The notes under the pieces were generated by a model that saw only the letters and a program-made list of their open reading frames with translations, was not told where the DNA came from and made no database searches. This document shows positions 33,540 to 46,416 of a DNA stretch of 64,000 nucleotides, in pieces. Each line of letters starts with the position of its first letter. Positions within the stretch are counted from its first letter, which is position 1. The position numbers and the translations under genes are program-made. The stretch comes from Aurifilum marmelostoma (Eukaryota; Ascomycota; Sordariomycetes; Diaporthales; Cryphonectriaceae), in NCBI GenBank assembly GCA_027559495.1, contig JAMXSV010000007.1, positions 930,001 to 994,000 of the forward strand. The letters run 5' to 3'.

Positions 33540-35220
33540 AAGCTCTAGACTGGGATTACCGGTTTCGTGCAGTAACGGTCCGTTACCTCTGGACAAACGG
33601 CGAGCGGGGTATGGTCTGTTTCTCCCTCTCAAGGGAGAGACAAGTTCGAGGCGGGCATTAGAGGTTGTTACCGGCTCAGAAAAAAAACCGATGTAGCCGT
33701 CCATCAAGGTCCGTCCCAAGCCACTGGAACTCCGGGATTAGGTCTGCTAGTGCCCTTCCGCCCTGACATCAAGGGACCTGGAGATTGCCTCGAAAGAGTT
33801 TGGACCTATGTACGAGAGCTGGGGTTGCGAATCAAGGAAGAACCCATGACCACTGACGCAGACGCACAGTCTGGTGATGAGCTATGTCCAGCAAGCCACA
33901 CCTGAAACCCGCTCAACAGACATTTTCCATTACCAAGGTAGTACCAAGTACCATGGAAGAAAGCCCGCTCGGTCAAGTCGGCGGCGTGTGCCCTGTGGCT
34001 TGTCCTCCTCCACCTGCAACCTGACGACAGGACACGCCATCAGCCTTGCTTGGATGCTCGCAGGCTGATGGCGTCAGTCGTCAGTCTTCTAGAAGGATGA
34101 ACACAGAAAAAGCCGCATAGCAGACAGGCTTTGTCATCTTACCTCGGGACGGAAGATTGAAGAGTGGGTTCTGTTCTTTCTCCTTCTTAATTGTGCTGAT
34201 GCGAGCAAGAATCAAGTCTCGTCTTTTTGGTGAGTCCGCCGCAGCTTTGCGCCGAGTCCTGCTTCTATCTTGGGAACAAATTGGCGAGATCAGAATGGAA
34301 AGGCGTCGACCGTACTCTACGTAGGCACATTAGTCAAAAATATATAGAAGAAGGCTTGCGGCAGCTCCACGGCTCATTACAAGGAGACACCTTGCACTGA
34401 TGATGGGCTGTATTTTGGGGGGCTGCCCCAGACTCAATTCAAGCTGTCAAAGTCGGAAAAAAAGGGAAGATCAGGAACAAAGTTTCTCGAGAGCCGGCAG
34501 GTTTGGTGACGAATTCCATTAGAGTTTCGGTCCGTCCTCTGCGATCGGATCGGTCGGATCACGTTTGGTGCGGTCTGCGTGTGCCTGGCCAAAACAGGTG
34601 CCCAATTCTAGCCAAAGATGATGCAATCCCTCTCGTAGAAGGGAGAATATGGCTGTTGTGTAATGGAAACTTCCCCTTGGTCGATGGCTCACGGGATCGA
34701 TGGCTCAATCTTGAAGCTGGAGGGCATCATCGACGCTTTTCTCGGAACGGCTCTGTCGATGCAGGTGTAATTGGTAACGTCGATATAGTCAGCGAGCACG
34801 TATTTTGTTCGCTAGTACCACATTCTATAGTACCGTAGTAGTATCACAGTACCGTACTGATCCCAGCTGAGGAGGACCATTCTGTGTCGACGGGATGGTT
34901 TCGTGCTTGACCCCAGAGGAGACGACGGGTCTTCTTCCTGTGCCTTGTGCTACAGAGGTAGGTGTCAGCAGGGAGCTACAGCGTGGTTCGCCATCGAGGT
35001 ACGTCACGAGATGGGGCGGTGCAGGCTGGTCAAAAACGGCAGGGGAAGGTGCGGATGACGCAGGATAAAAGCCCATAGTATATGGTGCTGACTTGACTGA
35101 CAGGCCCAAAAAGTGCACGGGACAACAAGAAACTACTGATGATGCGCTGGCGGCGCCTTCCCTTCACCGACAAGGCGGTGCTGCTGTGTTGTGCGCCTTG
35201 TGTTGTGTTGTGTTGTGCAG

Positions 35221-35245
35221 TGCAGTGCAGCGAGTGTGCACTGCA
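35221..35245 (+). repeat. Inverted repeat, 9-base arms
   Basis: TGCAGTGCA and TGCACTGCA are perfect inverted copies around a 7-base loop (GCGAGTG). They sit inside a TGTG-rich patch and could form a hairpin in RNA or DNA. Confidence 0.6.
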
Positions 35246-38200
35246 GTTGCTGTGTGTTGTGCTGCTCAACCCCAAAGACTGGCCCTCCTAGCACCGTGGA
35301 GAATTACCCACAGTGCATAGGATCAGCGAGGTCTCGACCGCACCGCCCGCCCGCGTCCGCCCGCCAATCCCCTTCCCGCGTCTCCCTTCTTCACACTCGT
35401 CCAACGCAGTACACCATGGTACCGTAGTAGTTCCGCTGTTCCGGAGCAGCAGGAGAGTGGATTATCTCCAGTCCTTCTGCCACGGCAGAGATGGAGTGGA
35501 AGCTGGACGATGGCATGGCGTGGCACCATCGTCACCATGACTTTCGAACTCGACGTGCTCTGCTCTGTGGGGAGAGAGCAATACCTCTTAGCTAATGTTA
35601 GTCAGAGTAGTAGTTGTACTGTGACTATGGTAGATCGTGCATACCATGATGCCCGGACGATACGGCTGAAGAGCATAGTGTGTACACCGTGGTGTGTACC
35701 CTGTGGTGGTGGCACTAAGTATCCCGTGTACTAACTGGGGCTTGTCATTCGCTGTTTGGTGCATTGATACTGTACTTTGCACATAGTCACAGTAGTATTA
35801 AGTCATGTCACATCTCCTCCTTGTCGCCTCATTTATGCAACAGTATACGCCTCAAAACCTCACGATTGAGCAAGATAACGTAATGAGCTTGGTTGTGCTT
35901 TTGTTTTACGAGAGGGCCCAAAATTCCGATACGCATATAGTGTGGTGCGCTGTGTCGTGCTTTACTGTTGCTGTGCTGTGATTTGCTGTGATCTGCCGTG
36001 CTGTGCAAGCGTGCGTTGTTGTGCTGTCGAGCCGTGCGGGTTGTGTCTTGGCGGGTACTTGATGCATGATGCGAGAAGGGAGGAAACGTGCGCGGTAGGC
36101 TTCCAAAGCTTGACAAATAGGAACCACTATTACATGACCTGTGTGCTGAGACAGCTGCAGCACGAAGGTGCAGGTCCTGCTGCTACTGGGTGGTGCTGTC
36201 TCTCCAACCTGTCCCCGTCCACCAGGGACCTTCTGGCGGGATCCCCCCAGTTTGGCGCCCCAGTCTCAGCTATGCAAGCCCAGGCCAGACAGAGAGCCCA
36301 GCAGTAGTTCTCTCCAGGTTGGCAGTCATTCTGTACTGATCATTGACAGCGTCAGCCTCAGACACGTTTTTTGTCGATGTCCTGAACTAGCAAAACTTTT
36401 CTTCGCTTGTTTAAAGAAATAACCCCACCATCACCCTGGACGCGCTGTGACATTGCAAAGCTCTTATCATCAGGGCTTGTGCCCCAGTCGCTGAGCATGA
36501 CAGCCAGGGAAGATGAGAAACAAGGGGAAGAATGAAAAAAAAAAAAATCGACGTGGGAGAGAAGCGTCTAGACTCTGATCCCTTCAAGAAACGGTGTGCC
36601 CAGGGCTAAAGGTGGCTCAACTGGCATCGTCAGCAGGCTGTGACGGGACGGAGGTGCTACGTCAACACACGGCAGGGTCCGTTTCAGCGGGGTCGGGTCG
36701 CCTGTTGGCGCAGGGGACCAGGTCGAGGTGCACATGCAAGTTCAGTGGACCTCGCTCTGTTGGCCGTTCAGTGGACAGCGGCAGCAGGTGCAACAGCGGT
36801 AGCACCAGCACCAGCACCAGCACCACTGCACTCCTCCTGTGTCCGAGTACTCTGCTACTGCCTATGGGGCACGCAGTACCAGGCCCCTCCCCACCGTGTC
36901 CATTACTGTAAGCCAGGGCCTCACGGCTCACCGTCTGCCCACCGTTTGTCAACAGCGCTCAGCACTGTGGAGAGCCGGCCTGGGATGTACTATGGTACCA
37001 TCCTGAACCATCCCGTTCACGGCAGAGGGCGAAAAAGAGTCACAAGGGGCCTGGGCCACGAAGCGGCCTCTAACCTTGTCACCACCCTGTACCCTCTCTA
37101 TACCATAATTGTGAGCCTATGTCTCTCGCCCTCTCTCGACTCTCATGCCCTCACCCCAAATCCTGTCCCTCTCGCTTCAAGGATTGCATAACAACCTGGA
37201 AGTCTCGTCAGTCGTTCTTACCCTCCTCCCTCGCTCACTGCATTCCAATTTTCTTCTTCTCGAACATTTCAGCCTTCATCATACAAATAAACACCCAGGC
37301 CCCGCCATTCCTGTTCTGGCCACTGGACGACTCCTTCCATTCGCTCTACCAGAACGAACCTGCCTAGCTACCTTTCTCAATCGCTCCTGCTAAGCCTTCA
37401 ATTTGTACCTCTTTCTTTCTCTTCACTCCTCCTCTCTTTCTCTCCACACAACACATACACACACCTCTATTGTTCTTCCTGTGTCTGTGTTTCCTCAGGC
37501 CACTTTCTCTTCCTCCAACACAACAAAGGCCCATATCGTTCCGGAGCCCCCTTCTTTCTCTCTCACACAAACACATCACCATCTGTCCAGCGTTACGCGG
37601 ACCAGACCCGGACCAGAGCACAGCACAGCGAGCAACGGCACACAGCAGCCTCCGACTCCTCTTTCTCCCCATAGGCTACACCAGTGGTAACTCCATCTCC
37701 TCTGGTCTTGACTTGACATCTCTTCCTGTCCTTCATTCCCCCCACCGGACTTGGCCACCCTCACCAATTGGAACCCTTCACTGCCACATCTCGGATAGCA
37801 AGTGCACAACGATCGTCGTGTTGTTGTCCCTCATAGCCCAAGACAATAATAACTTGACAAGGCGCCACCAGCCCCGCTGCTGCGTGACCTTCCGGCCCGG
37901 AATTCTTGTCAGGAGGACGAGGCACGCCTTTGCATTTGGGTTTTTCTTGCCGCCATATCAGCAGCAACGCACCGTCTCGGCCGCAGGATTCTCACGGCGC
38001 ATAGCTCCCAGGTCCTACCACAACAAGACTCGGCCTCATCTTGACCGTCTTTTTTCCGGTAGCTCGAGTACAAGCAAAGCGACAAAGTCACATTGGCTGT
38101 CCAACATCCCCAGAGGACCACCAAAGAGGACCCTAACGGCCGCCTGGCTTGGCGCTAGCGGTAACTCATCACACAGGGAGCCGGATTGGTTTTTTGTACT

Positions 38201-39078
38201 ATAACCATCCTGGCTTAACAAAAAATTAAGAGTGTCCCACCGTGCTGGGCTCCTCTGGTCAACGCCTGCAAGGCAGCGCTGCTGTCTTCTCTGACACATC
38301 GATCATCCTGAACGGGAGGACCCTGGATCCTGTCTACTGGGGGCACCATTCCAGCCAGGACAAGGACGATCACGCCAGAACGGAAACGAGAGGGGAAAAA
38401 AAGGAAAAGGGCACTACCCTGCGCAATCGCGACGCGACATTCTCCTCAACACTTGCGCAAGAGTCATCGGTGCCGCACCAGACACAAAAGTTTTGTTTAT
38501 TATATCTCTCCCATCCTATGCCACCACTCCGTTTGTTATTGAGAACGGCCTGCCGAATCTTGCACATCGATTCGCCACCTGGGAGGAGTTGATAAGCCCA
38601 ACACATACACACAACCTGCACACACGGCTTAGGCCTTTACTATTATCGTCACACACACTCTCGACCTGCATACGATCTCTCGTCTCGTCTCCTTGCATCA
38701 CGACCCCACACACCCTCTTCTCTTGTTAGTCCGCTGCATAAAGGGCCGCATCCGCGCAGCCATCTTTCTGGACAGGCACCCACACCACTCTTCCGCCCTA
38801 CTTTCCACCATTCTTCCTCTTTGCGGTCCCTTGCGAAGCTGGGCATCAACCTGCCGCCTGAGAAGATTATAATTCGGCCCCAATCTTTTCTCTCCCGGAC
38901 TGTCTTGAATTGGTCCCGCATATCGGACCCCGCTGTTCTTCCCCCACGTCCGGTATTAGGACCCCTTCCGAGGGACGGCCAACCAGCGAGCATTGTGGCT
39001 CGTCGCCGTTCACTTATATAGAGAGGAGACCCTAGCTCACCAGAGAATCTCCCCTTTCTCCACCATCATTCAGGCCCA

Positions 39079-40218
39079 ATGTACCACCACCGGAGGAAGT
39101 CTGGCCACAGCTCTGCCAACACGTCTTATACAGATGTGAGGAAGGCCGTCACCGTTACGGACCCATCTTCCAGGCACAAGGCTTCGCGCCCAGCAATGAC
39201 CCGCAGAGGAACCTCGCAGTTTGGATCCAAGCTGGGCAAGAACCCACGAGAGAGGGAACGTGAGATGGAGGACGAATACTGGCTGTCGGACGAGAGGGAG
39301 AGCTTTCCTCTGTTCTGGTAGGTGTCACTCATCACACTGCATTGCCCTCGTGTGATGCTTCTTTCCCTTTCTTCTCTGTCCCTCCGAACACATAACAAAC
39401 ACGGTGAGAGCTGTGCACATCACCGTCATGTCATCTTGTATCTTGTACCTTCGGCCGCAGGTCGACGTGCTCGCGAGATTCCGGCCGACGCGGGGACGTC
39501 GTACACGCCGTGCACAGTTGCTGCATGCACACAGAGCATCCACCTTCGTAGACTCGCGACTGACCATTGATGTTTCTTTTAGTATGACGTGCGAAAAGCA
39601 ATTTGTACCTCAGGATGAAAAGGCGATATACTGTTCCGAGGCGTAAGTCTATCTTTTTCTCTGCGGCAGATTGCACATACAGCCCGCTGACAAGAAGCCA
39701 GATGCCGCGCCGGAGACCACCCTGACCCGTCTCCATCAAGCTCAACACCGAGGACTCTTACTTTCCGGACACGAACAAGTCCCAACTACCCATTCTACGC
39801 GGCAGGCGACCCAGAGCCCAGGGACATCATTCCCCGGGCTTCGCCATCACGGCCCCACTCCATGCTCATCTCGCCTCCGACGTCGCCTCAGTCCACCAGC
39901 CACCACCACACATCAGCAGTCTCGGCGCTGCGGTCCCTCAATGTCCGAGAACCAAGCCCGCCGACGCCCTCCGGTGGCTCCTATCCCACAGCAATGTGGC
40001 CGTTCTCGTCACGCAGCGCTACCAGCCCGGGCACATCATACGGTAGCCGCCCTTCGTCGACGGTGTACTCGTCAACTTATGACAACTATGGCTACACAAT
40101 GGCCGCACAGGGTTCTGACCGACCACTACCATCACGGCGTCCGGCGGCCTACTCGCGGCCCAAGTCAATCGAACTTGTCACGCCCATACAGCCGGTGACG
40201 GGAATGAACAGCCGGTGA
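39079..40218 (+). CDS. Ecl1-family zinc protein (life-span regulatory factor type)
   Basis: Exons 39079-39317, 39583-39642 and 39702-40218 (271 aa). The first exon encodes a basic, Ser-rich start (MYHHRRKSGHSSANTSYTDV) and ends DERESFPLF. Splicing completes a Cys across the junction (TG|T), giving C-M-T-C, then EKQFVPQDEKAIYCSEAC. This is the CxxC...CxxxC zinc-binding core of the fungal Ecl1/2/3 family (extender of chronological life span). The rest is Ser/Pro-rich with SMLISPPTSPQSTS and ends VTPIQPVTGMNSR. In fission yeast Ecl1-type proteins act in starvation and life-span control; the filamentous members are poorly described. All intron borders are GT-AG and phases agree. The very long upstream region fits a highly regulated gene. 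Confidence 0.82.
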
Positions 40219-40280
40219 TGAATACAGCAGCGTGCGGGCGGGATCGACAGACGTGGAGACCCCGCAGGCAGCGGAATACT

Positions 40281-40293
40281 CCCCCCCCCCCCC
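40281..40293 (+). repeat. C13 homopolymer
   Basis: Thirteen consecutive C, 62 bases past the Ecl1-like stop codon. Confidence 0.9.
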
Positions 40294-41970
40294 TCCTTTC
40301 CCCCCATGCAGGCTGGGATTCAATCTTACGCACCACCTGTCGGTCTATGGAGCTTACAGGATAACGGTACACACATGGCCTCGACTTTTTGCAGCATGTC
40401 TGTCCTTTGATCTTTTCTTCTCCTTCTCACTGTTCTTCCCAGACTACGCCAGTAACGGCAAGACTTGAGGACACGTGTATGGTTTTTGAGATTATTGGGA
40501 TTTAAAGACGACACACAAGTCTGTGCGACTCATCAGAAATCTCATCTGGCCGTATTTCAGCCACTACTATTGTTGGATGTATCAAATTCGGCCCAAGAAT
40601 TCCATCGGGGCTCACACACAGCGGGGCGGTGGGAACCAGTGGATCCACCACCACGGGCACGGGCACTCTCAAGTGTGTCACCCGACAAAGCGTCGATCGG
40701 CCTTGGGATCGAGTCATGACAGCAGCGCCAGATGCAATGTCCGTCAAAGCTGTCCTACCGGGCGCTTCGCTCAGGCAGGCTACATTGGTCCAGAAACAGC
40801 AAACAGGTCGGCCTCCTTTGGTTTTCTCTCATCTTATTTCTCTTTTCTTTCCAGTTCTCTTCTGGTTGCATGGCCTGCGTACCAGATTTTGCTTGCCAGG
40901 CGAACAAATGGCGAATCGTGTTGTTTCCCCCAAGATCAACAGGCTTGAGGATGGGTGGGTGGGTGTGTCATGGCACAGGGTCTGCATGTGAGAAGGGGGT
41001 GGTCATCAAGCATTATCGCAATCCCACTAGCTGGGTCGTTGGGTGGCGACCCTGATTTTCTTCTATCATTTCTCATTTTCTATTTCCGAGCATTTCCACG
41101 GCAGTTAAGGGAAAGGATGGGTATACCATTTCATGGACAGAGTCTTTTTCATTACTATGGAGGAAAAATTATGGTGCAGAAAGGAATGGAATTACTTTTA
41201 GGTAGTAATCTTGCTCCTCGTGTCTGACCTCTCAAAAAGGGTAGAACGATGGAGTGGGTAAATGGAGTCAAAAGCACCAGCTGAGCCCGCCACATCTATC
41301 TCTTGTCCCATAACCGTGGCTCCTGTACCGCGATCCGCAGTCTTCGTAGGTACGATTTTCGATCGGGTTTCTTGTGCCAATAAAACATATATGTGTGTAG
41401 GCGGGTGTGCTCTGGAAACCCGCCCAGACAGGTACCGTCTACCATCAATGATACACGCGAATCGTTTTCATAACCCAAGAGGCATGACAAAGGTCGTCTG
41501 GTGCCGCCTCAATTACAGTAATCAAGCACGCACACTTTTTATCCTCTTAGGCCCATAGCGGCTCAACCTTAACCGATGGAATGACCTTCTTTACCTTGCT
41601 TGCCTCGGCCGCCCCTTGGCTGAACTGGGGTTGGGCACGTCTTCGTGGTGGATGGATGGTAATGTGATGTAATGGAGGGGCTCAGGTTAGTGAGGCTGGG
41701 CTGAGCTGAAGAAATAAATGGTTTGACGGACTATCGACACTGTTTATTCATCGTGATAGGCCTTTCGGTTTTCCCGACAGAAGAGGGGGAAGGCCGGGGG
41801 GAGGGGTGGGAGGGGGCAGGCAAGTCGAGGGAATCCAGAAGAAGACCCAGGGCTTCTTGTCACGTCACGGTGTGTCTGGTTACACAAAGTAGCGTCACTC
41901 TTACAGCCCAACTGATCCCGAGGCAAAACGGGGACGATGACGATGGAGAGGGGGCAGGGGGGTCGGGAAA

Positions 41971-41994
41971 AAGTGTGTGTGTGTGTGTGTGTGT
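41971..41994 (+). repeat. (GT)n microsatellite
   Basis: About twelve GT units in gene-free DNA. Confidence 0.9.
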
Positions 41995-44414
41995 GCGCAA
42001 GCCTTATCGTCAGGCGGGGGTTGGGCAGTCTGGACTTTAGTTTTTGGTGCCGCTGTTCCCGCGGGGGTGGGTGTGGAATAAGTTGTAGTGCTACTATTAT
42101 AGTGCTATTTATTGCATTTTCGCTGATGCTGCTTGCTGTATGCTGGCTTCCTGCCATAGGTACGTACGTAATCAGGGTCTCGAGTGTGCGTAGGGATCGA
42201 TTTGTTCCTGCCTGATTGTGCGTGATGCTTTTCTTCCTATTCGTTGCCGGTATCTATTTATCTTTCTATCTCTGAAGCATGTAATTAACCGCTTGGGCAT
42301 CAAAGATAGACATCATGTGTTGTGCTCGTGTCAGGGTCCTGCATGGGAACAAGAAAGAGGGAAAGAAGGAAAAGCAACGATAAGTTCCAAAGTCGGTCAG
42401 GTGGACGAATAGATGCTGATGCTGGGCTGGGCCTTGGTGCTAGTGGGACTTCCCGGATAGGCAACTTAGACGTTGCTTGTGGCGGTTAATTGAGTATTGG
42501 GCCAACACCCCGACCACCAGCACACACACGTACCACCTTTTCCATCGTGATAGGGGTCTCCTGGGAAGGAAAAAGTCCATCATATCACATCACATCACAC
42601 GCTCGTACAAGACGTGATGACCCTCAAGGGAACATTGAGCAGCGGCTACCGGGTAGATTTAATGGATCACAATAAATTAGAATGCATTGACCCCAGCCAC
42701 CAGCACACCAGTACCGTCACCAACACGACCAATCATTATGACCACCAACTCCCGGGATTACTGTCACCATCGTCGCTCGCTCTCCCAGCCCAGCTGTCCT
42801 GCCAGACTACTCTGTCCAGCCGCAGGATCGACGATGCACTACTGCAGATATCCGGACAGAAACACGGCTCATCACCTCCAGACATCGTCATAAAAAAAGA
42901 AGAAGAAGAAAAGCCCCCTTCGCGCGAGAAAGAAGCTTGGCGGTTTCTGGTATTCACAAAGACGACCACGCAAGATTGTTTTTCTCTGCTTGTTACGTTT
43001 TCTTCTGGAAAGGAGAGAGGGGAAAAAAAAATGAAACAAGGAAGACTGTAATGCATATTGGGTCTATATAAGCTTCTAGATTAAGTTTTGGGCCCGCCTG
43101 GTAAGTCTCCCGTCCCCGATGGATGCCGGTGGGAGCCCCCGAAAGTTTACTGTGTTGTAGTCGGTGGTGTAGGGTGATTGCTGGTGGGGAGCAAAGACAG
43201 GTGAAGAGGAGGTGCACGACTCAGGTGTTGTATTGATGATAATAAAGTGGCTGGTTGAAGACGTTATTTCATCATCATGAGCTTACAAGCAGAACAGGAC
43301 CAAGGTACTGACTGATGGGTAAGAATGTTTTGAGCACATGGATCAAAAGGCTGCGAAATGATCACTGTAGCTCAGGGCAGTCTGAGAGTCGTGGTGACTG
43401 AACATGCAAGGTCTCACGTAGATACCAAGGCCGGGTGGTGGAAAATGGTCATCTGGAGTCTGGTGAACCTCGTGCTTGACACGAGGCCCTCGTGATCAGC
43501 CCAAATTGGGGTGCACGCCCGGGGTTGTGGTGGTTGGATCTGTCTGGCTTGTCTCCTCCTGTGGAGGGCATCAGGAAGCCTACTGGTGGTGTCGTCGTCC
43601 CTGTTTATACACCTTGTTTTGGAAGGCACTTCACTCTTGCTCAGTCTTGAGTCTTTGTAGAGATACAGAACCCCAGGACTGATGTATATGTCGCCAGTAT
43701 TGAGGTGAGGCCTACAGGGCGACTTTACAAGCCCCTTTTGGTAGCTGGCTTAAATGTGCTAATGATAAGTTAAGTCTTTTATAGTCCACTTAGACTTCAT
43801 GCCTATCATTGATTTAGTTTTCGAAGTTCATTAAAAGACTACATTTACCATTTGTTGATATCATGGGATGTTGAAATTGCAGATGTGCTGCAATAGATAA
43901 AAGTTACACTCTACTCTGCTGTCTTTAGTTTGTATTTGTTATTATCAAGGCAGAACTCATCCAATATCGCTCGTCACCCATCCCTCTTCAGAACGAGAAC
44001 AAATATATTCTTCCCTAAATCGTGACACTGCTTCTGCTTGACAACAACTACTATTGTTTACCTCCAGCTATGCCCTGCTTGACCCAATCACTGGGCTGCG
44101 GTCGTAACACCCCTGGACTTGACCTTGCGGTCCACTTACATGGGTTTCCAACCACTTACACCGCAGCAACAGGACTGACTGTATGTGCTGTGCCTCGATC
44201 AAACAGACTCCTGTCATCCAACCGGGGTTTCACTCAGTGAGAGTAACATGCATGCAGTGCGGTGCGAGGTGAAGTGACGCGTTCCGCCTTGCAACCTGCA
44301 GATGCTCTCTTTTCCTTGAAAGTGATCACATATCTGACATCCCATGCCGTTGGTTATATCTATACACGCATGAAAAGAAACGACTGACAATAACATCAAT
44401 ACAGTCACTGCACC

Positions 44415-46084
44415 ATGTTCTGGACCGCAAATACATCAGCCAAAGTGCCTACAGACACCATCTTATCCCTCCCCTTCTTCGACGACACCCCACTATGGCG
44501 ATCGTCCATCTTATACTGCATGTTCGTCTTCGACGCTGTGCTGGACGCCGGAAAACTTCAGCGCACCCTCGAGTCTTCGATAAAGCGCGAAGGGTGGCGA
44601 AAGCTGGGCGCTCGCCTCCGATATTCCGTGAGTTTAACGGGGAACACCACATCAATAGTAGCATATACATCATTCATCCTAATACCGGGTGCATCTGACA
44701 AAAGCCCCCCTTAGGCAGATGGACGAGGGCTGGAATACCACATCCCGGCCGAATTTACAAAAGCACGTCCGGCACTGGCATACACGCACAAGACCCACGA
44801 CCTGCGCGCCTCTGACCACCCCGTGGCAAGCCGCATCCCAAGACCCCCAACATCTCCCAAGCCCAAGACGGTAGGAAACCCAGACGAGCTGGAGCCTCTG
44901 TTCCGCCCAGAGGGCGGCCCGGCGAGGCTGGACGACTACCTGAACCAGGACATCCCGCAGCTAGGCCTACACGTCGAGTCCTTCCTCGACAGGACCGTCC
45001 TCACCCTGCACTGGCCGCACACCCTCATGGACGCACTGGGCATGCGCGCCGTCCTCGACGCATGGTGTCTTGTTCTCCGTCACGGCGATCACGACGCGCA
45101 AGAGCCGGTCAACAACACCACCACCACCACCACCACCCCCAGCCCGCTCGGGACCGAGGCTGATGCCACCGACCCTCTGGCGAAACTAGGCACCCGCCCG
45201 ACCGAGCCCTACGCCCTCGCCGGCCGCCGTCTCGGGCTGCTCGGCCTGGCAGGCTACGCGCTGCGCAACATCCCCACCTTCTGCGGCGCCCTGGAGAACC
45301 GCATGCTGTGCATCCCGGCACCCCACATGCAGAGGCTCGTCCGGAAAGCCCGCGCCGACCTCGTCGCTACCACCTCGTCGTCGGCAGCAGCAGGACAAGA
45401 CGGCACCCGCAGGGAGCCCTCCCCGCCTTTGCTCAGCGAGGGCGATATCCTCTGCGCCTGGTTCGCCCGCCTGGCCACCTCGCACCTCCCTGCAACCTCC
45501 TCGCCAAGGACCCTCCTCCTCAACAACGCCTACTCCCTCCGCGCTCCGCTCGCAGGGGACCTGTTAGAGGACAACACCAGGCCCTACGTCTCCGTAGCGG
45601 TAGGCTTTATCCCCGTCCTCCTGACCGTCCGAGACGTCGTCGACAAGCCCCTGGGCCAGGTGGCGGCCCTCATCCGCACCGCCATCCGGGAGCTCGGCAC
45701 GCGCGCCCAGGTCGAGGCGTTCATGAGCATGTGGCGCCGGGGAGGGCCGGCCGGGAAACTGCCGCCGTTTTTTGGGGACCCGGGCATGCATATGCTGTTT
45801 TACTCCAACTGGGCCAAGGCGAGGTTTTTCGAGGTGGACTTTGCGGCGGCGGCGGCGGCGGGGATGGCGCGACTGTATATGGTTCTAGGAGAGACAAGGA
45901 GGAAAGTAACAAGTGCGTGCCGTCGTATGTGCAGACCTGCACGTTTGGCATGGCTGCGCCTGATGCTTTCCCCATCATCGGTAAGGATAGGGATGGCAAT
46001 TATTGGCTCAGTGGCTCTATGAGTAAGGGCCTCTGGGCAAAGATTGATGAGCAGCTTGCGCGTGGTGGTGATGATGATCTTTGA
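44415..46084 (+). CDS. BAHD-like acyltransferase; apparent 1-base frameshift near the C-terminus
   Basis: Exons 44415-44627 and 44715-46084. Exon 1 starts MFWTANTSAKVPTDTILSLP and the junction reads RLRYS/ADGRGLEYHIPAEF. The HxxxD catalytic motif is HTLMD at residues 173-177 (WPHTLMDALGM). Later, FYSNWAKARFFEVDF takes the place of the BAHD DFGWG region. Such fungal enzymes move acyl groups from CoA to alcohols or amines and often serve secondary metabolism, but no cluster genes lie nearby. At a (GCG)n-GGGG stretch (45844-45863) the frame breaks. The old frame runs to a stop at 46022. The conserved-looking tail (SNKCVPSYVQTCTFG, then GNYWLSGSMSKGLWAKID) lies in the next frame and stops at 46084. 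One added G would give 527 residues. A short intron does not solve it. Confidence 0.82.
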
Positions 46085-46203
46085 ATGCATGAAAAGAAGC
46101 ATGTGAGGTTTATCAGAGCTGTTGTGCTATGAATTCGTCTCCCAACGTGGATTCCCATCTTACAGGGAACAATCACACAAGGCTTGATTGACGGGGTCGC
46201 ATA

Positions 46204-46206
<3 letters not shown>

Positions 46207-46243
<37 letters not shown>
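46207..46243 (+). repeat. (CT)n microsatellite
   Basis: About eighteen CT units, 120 bases after the acyltransferase stop. Confidence 0.9.
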
Positions 46244-46249
<6 letters not shown>

Positions 46250-46385
46250 TTCTCTGTGTCGTCTTCGAGATGAAGCCCTGGTCTCGGGCAGCAAATTTTC
46301 TCGTCACTCCAGCCGTCGACGCTAATAAGAATCAAACCAAATCAAGGACATATCATTTTGCCCACACACCCACGGTCTCTCTCTC

Positions 46386-46416
<31 letters not shown>

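Larger units (their letters stand above)
28912..39078. other. 10.2 kb gene-poor region upstream of the Ecl1-like gene
   Basis: No supportable coding region is seen on either strand. The longest frame (30069-30833, minus) is an artefact spanning a poly(A) tract. From 29100 to 29940 the DNA looks AT-richer than its surroundings. At 35160-35250 and 35940-36040 there are two TGTG/GCTGTG-rich patches. From about 37100 to 38820 the plus strand is rich in CT/CA words (many TCTC, CACA), like a long fungal promoter or 5' leader for the gene at 39079. Homopolymers at 30119-30142, 31553-31566 and 33526-33539 are listed separately. A long non-coding transcript cannot be excluded. Confidence 0.5.
40219..44414. 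other. 4.2 kb gene-free region, Ecl1-like 3' side / acyltransferase upstream
   Basis: No supportable gene. It holds a C13 run (40281-40293), a GT microsatellite (41971-41994), an AAGA-rich strip (42891-42910) and an AT-rich stretch (43750-43980). The last 400 bases before 44415 should be the acyltransferase promoter. Confidence 0.5.

Noticed and set aside
35530..35620. tRNA-like A-box and T-loop words on the minus strand
   Set aside because: The T-loop (GTTCGAAAG) lacks the pairing C and no cloverleaf stems form.
35942..36307. Cys-rich frame that resembles a small secreted effector
   Set aside because: The Cys content comes from TGTG/GCTGTG repeat words; there is no signal peptide pattern, and the frame continues into unrelated text.
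37470..38204. 244-codon plus-strand frame upstream of the Ecl1-like gene
   Set aside because: Ser/Pro/Arg-rich text from CT/CA-rich DNA; it looks like promoter or leader sequence.
45308..45840. Second plus-strand frame over the acyltransferase exon 2
   Set aside because: Before the frameshift site it is a His/Pro/Arg-rich shadow frame. Only its last 70 codons look like the real C-terminus.
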